Source: Bacteroidales bacterium
Lineage (GTDB): Bacteria; Bacteroidota; Bacteroidia; Bacteroidales; JAAUTT01
Direction of reading: 5' to 3'
Length of the DNA stretch: 9,140 bases
NCBI GenBank assembly: GCA_025350365.1
Contig: JANXXY010000362.1
Location: 1 to 9,140, forward strand
Of this stretch, positions 1-6,686 are shown one piece after another. Below the pieces are notes generated by a model. The model searched no databases and had not been told where the DNA came from. It was given only the letters and a program-made list of their open reading frames with translations. The position numbers and the translations under genes are program-made. How positions within the stretch are numbered: position 1 is the stretch's first letter; the number at the start of each line of letters is the position of its first letter.

Positions 1-20
1 GAACGAACAGAAACTAATAC

Positions 21-44
21 CTCTGTGATAATTGCATCACAGGG
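21..44. promoter_or_regulatory. Inverted repeat / hairpin in the leader of the first SusC-like gene
   Basis: CTGTGAT (23-29) and ATCACAG (36-42) are perfect complements around a 6-base loop. A G-U pair and a C-G pair at the base extend the stem to nine pairs. It lies about 70 bases before the start codon at 114. No run of T follows it on either strand, so it is a poor intrinsic terminator. It could be a dimeric regulator's operator or a structured mRNA leader. The half-sites TGTGA and TCACA resemble a CRP-type site but are spaced by 8 rather than 6 bases. A second, looser inverted repeat, TGATAAA (49-55) with TTTATCA (75-81), follows it. The structure is seen directly; its function is inferred. 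Confidence 0.4.
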
Positions 45-113
45 ATTATGATAAACTGATTTTTGTTAGTACCATTTATCAGCTATTTGTTTAATAACTA
101 AACTACAAAATGT

Positions 114-3100
114 ATGAAAAAAAAGCAAAGTTTTAGTGGCTTCGCAAAAAGAAGCCGGAGTACTAAAGTAGGTCTTGCGATGAGACTTATTTTATTATTC
201 ATGGCAGTGAGCCTGGTTCAGGTTAATGCTGCAAATGCCTTTTCCATTGAAAAAGTACAGCAAAATCCTGTTAAGGGGAAAGTACTTTCATCAACTGATG
301 GAATCGGAATGCCAGGTGTAAACGTTACCGTAAAAGGTACAACCATTGGTGTTACCACTGATGCAGACGGAAACTATACGTTAAATGCCCCAGCTGACGC
401 TGTTTTGGTATTTTCGTTTGTGGGGTACGAAAAACAGGAAGTGGCTGTTGGAGGTAGAAAAGAAGTTGCAATTACTTTAACTGAAGAAACCAAAACATTA
501 CAGGAAATTGTAGTGGTTGGTTATGGTACACAGGCAAAAAAAGATATTACTGGTTCTGTAATAGTTGTTGATGCTGATGCATTAAAATCTATACCGGCAA
601 GTAATCTTGGTAAACAATTAGCAGGTCGTGCTGCGGGTATTACTGTTTCTTCGTCGGGTGACCCAAGTGCAAGCACAAGTATCCGTATTCGTGGTATTGG
701 TTCTGTTAACGATAATGGTCCTCTTATTGTAATTGATGGTGTATCAACACGTGATCAAAATTTGAACAGTATCAATCCAAACGATGTTGAATCAGTTCAG
801 ATTTTGAAAGATGCTTCTTCAGCTGCTATTTATGGTTCCCAGGCAAGTAACGGTGTTGTTATTATAACCACTAAAAAGGGATCGAAGGATAAAACAAGCG
901 TATCCTATAGTGGGTTTTATGGTGTTCAGAAAATTGCCAAATCATATGATTTGCTCAATACTCAGGGATGGATGAATATGTGGCAAACAGCCGCTAAAAA
1001 CACTGCTATTCTCCGTAACTGGGGTCAGGGTATCAATATTAACCGTACTTATGACGATCTTTTTAATGACGCCAATTTATGGGCAAATGACGTCAATTAT
1101 AAAGAATCTCATGCACAATTCGGCTCTATAGCTAATCCTTCGATTCCGGCATATGTTATCCCTACAGGTGCAGCTACTGCTGATGAGGCAGCATGGACAG
1201 CAGGCAACCGCATAACAAAGGTTGGGGATACAGATTGGGTAAAGGAAATTACACAGGTAGCCCCAATGCAGAGCCACCAACTTGGCATAAGTGGCGGTGG
1301 TGAAAAAGGAGTGTATTCCCTGGGTTTGAACTATTATGATCAGGAAGGGATTGTAAAATACACTAAAATGCAGAGGTATCAATTCCGTGCAAATTCGGAA
1401 TACAAGATAAAGAAGTACATCAAAGTAGGTGAGAACTTCATGTTCAATCGTCAGAGTGACAATAGTAATGGCGCCCAAAACGAAGGGTGGGCTCTTTCTC
1501 AGGCTTATCGTCTTCCTTCATGGGTTCCGGTATATGACGTACGCGGAAATTTTGCCGGTTCTGGTGCCAAAGCTTCCGGTAATGGACAAAATCCATATGC
1601 AATGCTTTATCGTGCAAAAGATAACAGCAGTGTTAACTTTCGTACATTCGGCAATGTTTATGCCGAAGTAAACTTTTTGAAAGACTTTACATTCAAAACA
1701 AGTTTTGGGCTCGACTATAAAAATGGATCAGGATACTGGCTTACTTATCCTAACCCTGAACATAGCGAAGGATCAAACAACAATGGGTTTAATGAATGGT
1801 CTAATTGGAGTATGCGTTGGCAGTTTAGCAATACCCTTACCTTTACAAAGGTTCTCAGCGATGTTCACCGCATAAACGTATTGGTTGGAACTGAAGCCAT
1901 CCGCGATGGTCTTGGTCGTCAGATCGAAGGCAACCGTACAGGTTACTTGTTTATTAACGATCCCAACACTTGGTCATTAGGTAATGGTAACCCAACTGGT
2001 ATGGTAAATAATAGCTATTTCTGGGGCGATTATTCCTTGTTTGGAATCTTTGGCCGCGTAGACTACTCATTCAAAGATAAATACTTAGCAACTCTCAATG
2101 TTCGTCGCGATGGAGTATCTCGTTTTTCAGAGAGCAATCGTTATGGAATTTTTCCATCACTTTCAATAGGATGGCGCCTTTCTCAGGAAGACTTTATGAA
2201 AGGCCTTACCTGGCTAGATGATTTGAAAATAATTGCTGGCTATGGTATTACAGGAAACGCTGAAGTTCCAAATGCTTATAATTATGCTTATACCTATGGT
2301 TTAAATGCTGGCGATTTTAACTATGATATTGCCGGAATAAACAGTGGAGCCGCTCTTGGTATGAAATTGACCAAATACGGTAACACAGATACAAAATGGG
2401 AAGAAGTACGTGGGTCTAATGTTGGTATCAGTGGTGCCCTTTTTAGTCACAAACTCGAATTTAACGTGGAAGGTTATATCAAACAAACCTCAGGCATGTT
2501 GGTTCAGGATGCCTATTTAAGTGAAGCTGGCGGCGCAGGTGCTCCATATGTAAACCTTGGCGAAATGAAAAATACAGGGTTTGATGTTTCATTAACCAAT
2601 AGAGGTACCATTGTCGGCGACTTGAAATATGAGATTTCTGCTAATATATCTCATTATAAAAACGAGGTTGTTAAAATAAATAATAATCCGGATACTAAAT
2701 TCTTTGGAGGAGGCGATTCCCGTTTTGGCTCTTTAACTATTCTTACCAAAGGCGAGCCAATGTCGGCTTTTTATGGCTACCAGATTGAGGGTATTTATAA
2801 AACAAAAGAAGAACTTGCAGGCCATGCAAAACAGCCAAATATTAACAATTCACCTGCTGACCTTGCTGGAAATGCATGGAGAGCTTCTATTGGCAAATGG
2901 AAATTACAAGATTCCAATGGAGATGGTGTTGTTGATGGAAAAGATAAAACCATCCTTGGAAGTCCTCATCCAAAATTTACTTATGGGTTCGATTTTAATT
3001 TATCGTTTAAGAGTTTTGACCTGAATATGTTCATCATGGGATCGCAGGGTAACAAGATTTTCAACTATGTGAAGTATTGGACTGATTTCAATGGTTCGTT

Positions 3101-3518
3101 CATTGGCCAAAAGAGCAATTACATGGTTAATAATTCATGGAATCCTACTTCCAATGCAACTACCGATACCCCATTGCCAATTCTTGTAACTAATGACGGT
3201 CCTGGGGCAAACACCCCAACCTCGTATTATGTTGAAGATGGTTCATACTTACGGTGCAAAAATCTGCAATTAGGTTATACGTTGCCAAAAAATGTATTAA
3301 ACAAAGTAGGTATCGATCATATTAAGATTTATATTCAGGCTATCAATTTATTTACCATTACAAAATACACCGGTTTGGAACCAGATCTTGGAACTCGTTA
3401 CCAAGGTGGTGGAAGTGGTGGCGGCAATGCTGCCGGTAGTGAATGGGAACGTGGAATTGACTTTGGCGCTTATCCACAACCTAAGCAATACATGGTGGGT
3501 GTTAACGTAAGTTTCTAA
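114..3518 (+). CDS. SusC/RagA-like TonB-dependent outer-membrane transporter without STN domain
   Basis: This 1,134-residue outer-membrane beta-barrel should import a large nutrient (glycan or peptide) with its SusD partner, powered by TonB. Residues 1-43 look like a long, basic signal peptide with hydrophobic core at about 23-38 and likely cleavage near VNA-A or ANA-F. A carboxypeptidase-regulatory-like domain spans about 52-125 (PGVNVTVKGTTIG, then DADGNYTL, then FVGYE). The Ton-box-like EIVVVGYGTQ is at 131-140. The plug covers about 145-258 and includes SIRIRGIGS, PLIVIDGV and IYGSQASNGVVIITTKKG. The rest is barrel, ending in aromatic F as outer-membrane proteins do. An acidic loop DSNGDGVVDGKD (933-944) is common in this family. 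There is no STN domain, so direct signalling to FecR is not expected. The start at 114 gives the complete signal peptide. The susD-like gene follows after 26 bases, indicating one transcript. Family assignment is secure; substrate is unknown. Confidence 0.96.
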   Translation: MKKKQSFSGFAKRSRSTKVGLAMRLILLFMAVSLVQVNAANAFSIEKVQQNPVKGKVLSSTDGIGMPGVNVTVKGTTIGVTTDADGNYTLNAPADAVLVFSFVGYEKQEVAVGGRKEVAITLTEETKTLQEIVVVGYGTQAKKDITGSVIVVDADALKSIPASNLGKQLAGRAAGITVSSSGDPSASTSIRIRGIGSVNDNGPLIVIDGVSTRDQNLNSINPNDVESVQILKDASSAAIYGSQASNGVVIITTKKGSKDKTSVSYSGFYGVQKIAKSYDLLNTQGWMNMWQTAAKNTAILRNWGQGININRTYDDLFNDANLWANDVNYKESHAQFGSIANPSIPAYVIPTGAATADEAAWTAGNRITKVGDTDWVKEITQVAPMQSHQLGISGGGEKGVYSLGLNYYDQEGIVKYTKMQRYQFRANSEYKIKKYIKVGENFMFNRQSDNSNGAQNEGWALSQAYRLPSWVPVYDVRGNFAGSGAKASGNGQNPYAMLYRAKDNSSVNFRTFGNVYAEVNFLKDFTFKTSFGLDYKNGSGYWLTYPNPEHSEGSNNNGFNEWSNWSMRWQFSNTLTFTKVLSDVHRINVLVGTEAIRDGLGRQIEGNRTGYLFINDPNTWSLGNGNPTGMVNNSYFWGDYSLFGIFGRVDYSFKDKYLATLNVRRDGVSRFSESNRYGIFPSLSIGWRLSQEDFMKGLTWLDDLKIIAGYGITGNAEVPNAYNYAYTYGLNAGDFNYDIAGINSGAALGMKLTKYGNTDTKWEEVRGSNVGISGALFSHKLEFNVEGYIKQTSGMLVQDAYLSEAGGAGAPYVNLGEMKNTGFDVSLTNRGTIVGDLKYEISANISHYKNEVVKINNNPDTKFFGGGDSRFGSLTILTKGEPMSAFYGYQIEGIYKTKEELAGHAKQPNINNSPADLAGNAWRASIGKWKLQDSNGDGVVDGKDKTILGSPHPKFTYGFDFNLSFKSFDLNMFIMGSQGNKIFNYVKYWTDFNGSFIGQKSNYMVNNSWNPTSNATTDTPLPILVTNDGPGANTPTSYYVEDGSYLRCKNLQLGYTLPKNVLNKVGIDHIKIYIQAINLFTITKYTGLEPDLGTRYQGGGSGGGNAAGSEWERGIDFGAYPQPKQYMVGVNVSF

Positions 3519-3544
3519 TCTTTATAATTTAAAACGTAACAGAT

Positions 3545-5290
3545 ATGAAAAAGAATATTTTTAATATAGTTTCGATAATAATTGCGGTGATTTTTCTTGC
3601 CGCTTGTTCCGGGGACTTTCTTACCAAGCGACCATTAGGTTCGGTAGATAGAACGTCAGTAAAATCAAAAGCAGGTGTTGAAGTTTTAACTGTTGGCGCT
3701 TATTCTTCACTTAATCCGCAACACACTGGTTGGGGCTCTAACCCATGTAACTGGATTTATGGCAGTGTTTGCGGTGGCGATGCCTATAAAGGTTCAGAAG
3801 CGGGTGACCAACCTGATATCAATGCCGTAATGACTTGGGCTACTCAGGCTAACAATGGGTATACCAACGAAAAATGGAATTGGGCTTACAATGGTATTTT
3901 TCGTTGTAACGATGCCATTTCTATTGTCAATTCGTTGACTATTGGTGGAGATATTGATGCAACTTTTATAGCACAAAAAACTGGAGAACTCCGTTTTCTG
4001 AGAGGTTTTTACTATTTTGAACTTACCAGAATGTTTGGCCCTAAGGTGCCTTGGGTGGATGATAAGATTATTGATCAGCAGATTAATAATCCAAACATTC
4101 CAAATGACAAGGATATTACGCCGAATGTACAGGCCGATTTTCAGTTTGCTGCCGATAATTTACCGGAAACATGGAGCGATGTTGGGCGTATCAATAGTTG
4201 GGGTGCAAAAGCAATGCTAGCCAAATACTTACTTTTTCAACATAAATATGCAGAAGCTAAAGTCCTTTATGATGCCATTATTGCCAATGGCAAAACCACC
4301 CTTGGAACAAAATATGCGTTACTTGCATCGTTCGAGCAGAATTTCAACTTAGTTTTCAACAATAGTTCGGAATCAGTTTTTGCTGTTCAAAACGATATTG
4401 GCGACGGTTCTAGGAAACATGGTAATCCCGGATATTCACTTTGTTATCCTTATGGTAATAACGCTCCTGGCGGTTGCTGCGGTTTCTTTCAGCCATCACA
4501 AAGTTTTGTAAACTCATTTAAAGTTGATGCCGCTGGCCTTCCTTTGTTAGATACCTACAACCAAACTGATTTAAAAAACGATTATGGTATTGAATCAGAC
4601 AAACCTTTTGTTCGTGATTCAACCACAGCCGTTGACCCTCGTCTTGACTGGAGCGTTGGCCGTCGAGGCATTCCATATCTCGATTGGGGTCTTCACCCAG
4701 GTAAAGCCTGGATTCGCGATCAAGCATATGCTGGTCCTTATTCTCCCATTAAAAATGTTTACCGCAGTGTTGACCCAAATGAAAAGAACGACTGGTGGGC
4801 ACCGGGTAGTCCGCTCAATATTGACTTGATCCGTTTTGCCGATGTATTATTAATGGCTGCCGAATGCGAAGTTGAAGTAGGTACTCTTCATCAGGCTACT
4901 GTTTATGTAAACATCGTTAGAAATCGTGCTAAGAATACAAACCCGGTTATGTTAAATGCTGGAAAGGCTAGTGCTAAGCCTGCTACAAATTATGCAGCAA
5001 ATCCATATCCAGTCGACTTTGCCGATAAAACATTTGCAGGGAAAGCAATTCGTTTCGAACGAAAAATTGAACTTGGTATGGAAGGTCACCGTTTCTTTGA
5101 TTTGTCACGCTGGGGTAATGATATTGCAAAAACAGAGGTTGAAGCTTATGCTGCTAAAGAGGGTGTAAGATATACACAGTTTCAGGGTATTCATTTTGAT
5201 GTTCCTTGCGATCTGAATTACCCAATTCCATTGCAACAAATTGAACTAGGACAGGGTATTATTATTCAAAACGGTTCAACTTGCAACTAA
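3545..5290 (+). CDS. SusD/RagB-like surface substrate-binding lipoprotein
   Basis: This 581-residue lipoprotein should sit on the cell surface as the hinged, substrate-binding lid of the SusC-like barrel encoded just upstream. Residues 1-20 are a lipoprotein signal with lipobox LAAC, putting the acylated cysteine at C21. Family marks in order are WNWAYNGIFRCND (111-123), ELRFLRGFYYFELTRMFG (148-165), the helical SWGAKAMLAKYLL segment (218-230), FFQPSQSFVNSF (314-325), the LIRFADVLLMAAECE helix (428-442) and RFERKIELGMEGHRFFDLSRWG (503-524), followed by NYPIP near the C-terminus. Length is normal for the family. Unusually, it has nine cysteines besides C21 (68, 76, 121, 300, 311, 312, 441, 555, 580), including an adjacent pair at 311-312. 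A strong terminator follows 21 bases after the stop codon, so it ends the transcript. Ligand specificity cannot be read from the sequence. Confidence 0.96.
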   Translation: MKKNIFNIVSIIIAVIFLAACSGDFLTKRPLGSVDRTSVKSKAGVEVLTVGAYSSLNPQHTGWGSNPCNWIYGSVCGGDAYKGSEAGDQPDINAVMTWATQANNGYTNEKWNWAYNGIFRCNDAISIVNSLTIGGDIDATFIAQKTGELRFLRGFYYFELTRMFGPKVPWVDDKIIDQQINNPNIPNDKDITPNVQADFQFAADNLPETWSDVGRINSWGAKAMLAKYLLFQHKYAEAKVLYDAIIANGKTTLGTKYALLASFEQNFNLVFNNSSESVFAVQNDIGDGSRKHGNPGYSLCYPYGNNAPGGCCGFFQPSQSFVNSFKVDAAGLPLLDTYNQTDLKNDYGIESDKPFVRDSTTAVDPRLDWSVGRRGIPYLDWGLHPGKAWIRDQAYAGPYSPIKNVYRSVDPNEKNDWWAPGSPLNIDLIRFADVLLMAAECEVEVGTLHQATVYVNIVRNRAKNTNPVMLNAGKASAKPATNYAANPYPVDFADKTFAGKAIRFERKIELGMEGHRFFDLSRWGNDIAKTEVEAYAAKEGVRYTQFQGIHFDVPCDLNYPIPLQQIELGQGIIIQNGSTCN

Positions 5291-5311
5291 AAATCTAATT
5301 CTTAATAATTT

Positions 5312-5345
5312 AAGAGGCTGGCAAATTGTCAGCCTCTTTTTTTTT
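5312..5345 (+). terminator. Intrinsic terminator after the susC-susD unit
   Basis: A perfect 9-base-pair stem, AAGAGGCTG (5312-5320) with CAGCCTCTT (5330-5338), encloses a 9-base loop and runs straight into a continuous tract of T to 5345. This is the textbook shape of a rho-independent terminator for + strand transcription. On the opposite strand the hairpin is followed only by a weak TTAAATT tail, so it is mainly one-directional. It separates susC1-susD from the fecR-susC2 unit. Confidence 0.92.
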
Positions 5346-5420
5346 GGTTAATTGGTGTAATATAAAAAAATACTGATTTTATAAACTCTATTTGATGTTG
5401 GAACGCTCTATGCCTGTTGG

Positions 5421-5442
5421 CGCTATTCTGAAAGGAATAGCG
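5421..5442. repeat. Perfect 8-bp hairpin in the intergenic region
   Basis: CGCTATTC (5421-5428) and GAATAGCG (5435-5442) are perfect complements around the 6-base loop TGAAAG. Outside it, GAACG (5401-5405) can pair with CGTTC (5450-5454), so the segment could fold as a longer stem with this hairpin inside. No T tract follows on either strand, which argues against a terminator. It lies between the susD terminator and the proposed fecR promoter, so it is probably not in either mature transcript unless transcription reads through. It could be an operator, a small RNA or part of a dispersed repeat; the function is unknown. Confidence 0.55.
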
Positions 5443-5465
5443 ATATAAACGTTCGAATCAGGATA

Positions 5466-5492
5466 GAATTTTATCGAAACCCGATAAAATTC
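5466..5492. repeat. Perfect 11-bp hairpin in the intergenic region
   Basis: GAATTTTATCG (5466-5476) and CGATAAAATTC (5482-5492) are exact complements with a 5-base loop AAACC. It starts 23 bases after the 5421-5442 hairpin ends, and the two together form a compact double-palindrome segment. It sits about 30 bases before the proposed -33 element of the fecR promoter, a position where a regulator or structured DNA could act. It lacks a T tract after either arm, so I do not call it a terminator. Whether it is a protein-binding palindrome, a REP-like element or part of an RNA cannot be decided here. Confidence 0.55.
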
Positions 5493-5522
5493 ATTGGTTA
5501 TTTTATTTGAAATAGTATTACC

Positions 5523-5555
5523 TTTATACTTAATATTAATATTATTGTATTTTTG
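5523..5555 (+). promoter_or_regulatory. Probable Bacteroidota-type promoter for fecR-susC2
   Basis: TATTTTTG (5548-5555) matches the Bacteroidota -7 element TAnnTTTG exactly. A weak -33 partner, TTTA (5523-5526; consensus TTTG), lies 21 bases upstream, close to the usual spacing. Transcription would begin near 5560-5565, giving a leader of about 40 bases before the ATG at 5602. The location just after a terminator and before a gene pair fits. The surroundings are very A/T-rich, so a chance match is possible. Such an element would be read by the housekeeping sigma factor, not an ECF factor. Confidence 0.5.
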
Positions 5556-5601
5556 TTTAATTTTTAACAAATTTATATTAAGTAGTTTAAAGATTTTACT
5601 G

Positions 5602-6654
5602 ATGCATTCCGGGAATAAAATATTGTCTGACAGTTTTTCTGATGAAAACAAAGTCCTTTCTGATGGCGGGGAGTTTCTAAATTCTCCTCCGTTTAAAAAA
5701 TTGCTAATAAATCAGTGGAATGATTATCAAGATATAAAAGACAAAATAAATTCACCCGATTTCGATAAAATTTTCCTTGCCATTTCTTCTCAAATATCAA
5801 ATGCAGAATCTTCTTCTAAAAAGAAAGAATTTGTTATTGAAAAAAATCACATAATAGCTCAAAAAATAAATCACAAATGGTTATATTCTGCAGCCGCAAT
5901 TTTTACGGGGTTGATTTTTTTAGGCGGTATACTTTATAAAACGAATATAATTAATCTATCATTGAGGCATACCGTTGAGGTAGCTACATCAAAAGGAGAG
6001 AAGAAGGAAATCATTTTATCAGATGGAACAAAGGTATGGCTAAATGCAGATTCGAAAATTGTGTATAACGAAAAATTCGAAAGAGACTATAGAAAGGTAA
6101 AATTATATGGAGAAGCATTTTTTGATGTTGTAAAAAATCCTAATTGCCCTTTTATTGTTATAACTTCGCAATTGTCAATAAAAGTGTTAGGAACTAAATT
6201 CAATGTTAAAGCTTATGCAGATGATAAAACTATTGAAACCACGCTTGAATCCGGTTTAATTTCGCTTCAGCAAGATGGTAAGAAATTTGGTTTCGATAAC
6301 TCCATCATCATTAAACCCCAACAAAAGGCTACTTTTAGTAAAAAGGAACAAAAATTGTTATTGGAAGATGTTGAATCATATAGATATACGTCATGGAAAG
6401 AAGGTCGATTAGTATTTGACAATGAGGATATCCATGAGGCTATTAAAAAATTGGAGAGATGGTACGGGTTAAAAATCAGCATGATAGGTGATAAAAGAAA
6501 CGAAAGGATTACCTTAACTATTATAAATGAGAACATAGAACAAGCTATTAAACTATTACAGTATACCACAGCAACAGGGTTTACAGTTGAGAAGATAAAT
6601 AATACAGGGAAACGACTATTTAGATATGTACCTGCTAAGGTTGAGATAAAATAA
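5602..6654 (+). CDS. FecR-like anti-sigma factor (inner-membrane signal transducer)
   Basis: FecR-type proteins span the inner membrane, hold an ECF sigma factor through a cytoplasmic N-terminus, and receive a periplasmic signal from the STN domain of an outer-membrane transporter. With the ATG at 5602 the protein has 350 residues. An N-terminal segment (about 1-65; SDEN at 13-16, then FLNSPPFKKLLINQW) fits the short sigma-binding region of this group. One transmembrane helix lies at about 93-112. The FecR domain covers about 124-222, with LSDGTKVWLNADS, KLYGEAFFDV and IKVLGTKFNVKAY. A C-terminal domain of DUF4974 type follows at about 267-335 (EGRLVFDNEDIHEAIKKLE, then ITLTI). The frame stays open back to a TTG at 5494, but that extension is a low-complexity hydrophobic stretch overlapping the likely promoter, so I chose 5602. 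The STN-bearing SusC gene follows after 32 bases, indicating a joint signalling unit. No sigma gene lies directly upstream, which is unusual. Confidence 0.92.
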   Translation: MHSGNKILSDSFSDENKVLSDGGEFLNSPPFKKLLINQWNDYQDIKDKINSPDFDKIFLAISSQISNAESSSKKKEFVIEKNHIIAQKINHKWLYSAAAIFTGLIFLGGILYKTNIINLSLRHTVEVATSKGEKKEIILSDGTKVWLNADSKIVYNEKFERDYRKVKLYGEAFFDVVKNPNCPFIVITSQLSIKVLGTKFNVKAYADDKTIETTLESGLISLQQDGKKFGFDNSIIIKPQQKATFSKKEQKLLLEDVESYRYTSWKEGRLVFDNEDIHEAIKKLERWYGLKISMIGDKRNERITLTIINENIEQAIKLLQYTTATGFTVEKINNTGKRLFRYVPAKVEIK

Positions 6655-6686
6655 AACTTTATTTTGATTGCTTTTGAAAATTATAT

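Noticed and set aside
24..41. Possible CRP-type site TGTGA / TCACA
   Set aside because: The half-sites are separated by 8 bases instead of 6, and use of this consensus in Bacteroidota is not established, so it is kept only as an inverted repeat.
110..136. Tiny 8-codon frame overlapping the start of the first SusC gene
   Set aside because: Its ATG is 4 bases before the real start in another frame; it is most likely chance in A-rich sequence, though a translational effect cannot be excluded.
5395..5448. Short + strand frame of 17 codons starting at ATG
   Set aside because: It lies over the first hairpin, has no recognisable product and no sign of translation beyond an ATG.
5451..5459. GTTCGAATC, resembling the T-loop of a tRNA
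   Set aside because: The flanking bases do not form the T-stem, and no acceptor, D or anticodon arms can be assembled around it.
5494..5601. N-terminal extension of fecR from a TTG codon, adding 36 mostly hydrophobic residues
   Set aside because: It would give a second membrane helix not expected in FecR proteins, overlaps the TAnnTTTG promoter match, and the ATG at 5602 gives a fitting sigma-binding N-terminus.
5388..5651. Open frame of 87 codons on the minus strand crossing the intergenic region
   Set aside because: It runs over both hairpins, the proposed promoter and the start of fecR, its first half is A/T-rich low-complexity sequence, and I recognise no domain. The part over 5388-5480 reads like ordinary protein, so a decayed gene fragment is not excluded, but the support is too weak.
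6648..6665. Palindrome of A and T only between fecR and the second SusC gene
   Set aside because: The stem has no G-C pairs, overlaps the fecR stop codon and lacks a proper T tail; the 32-base gap suggests co-transcription, not termination.
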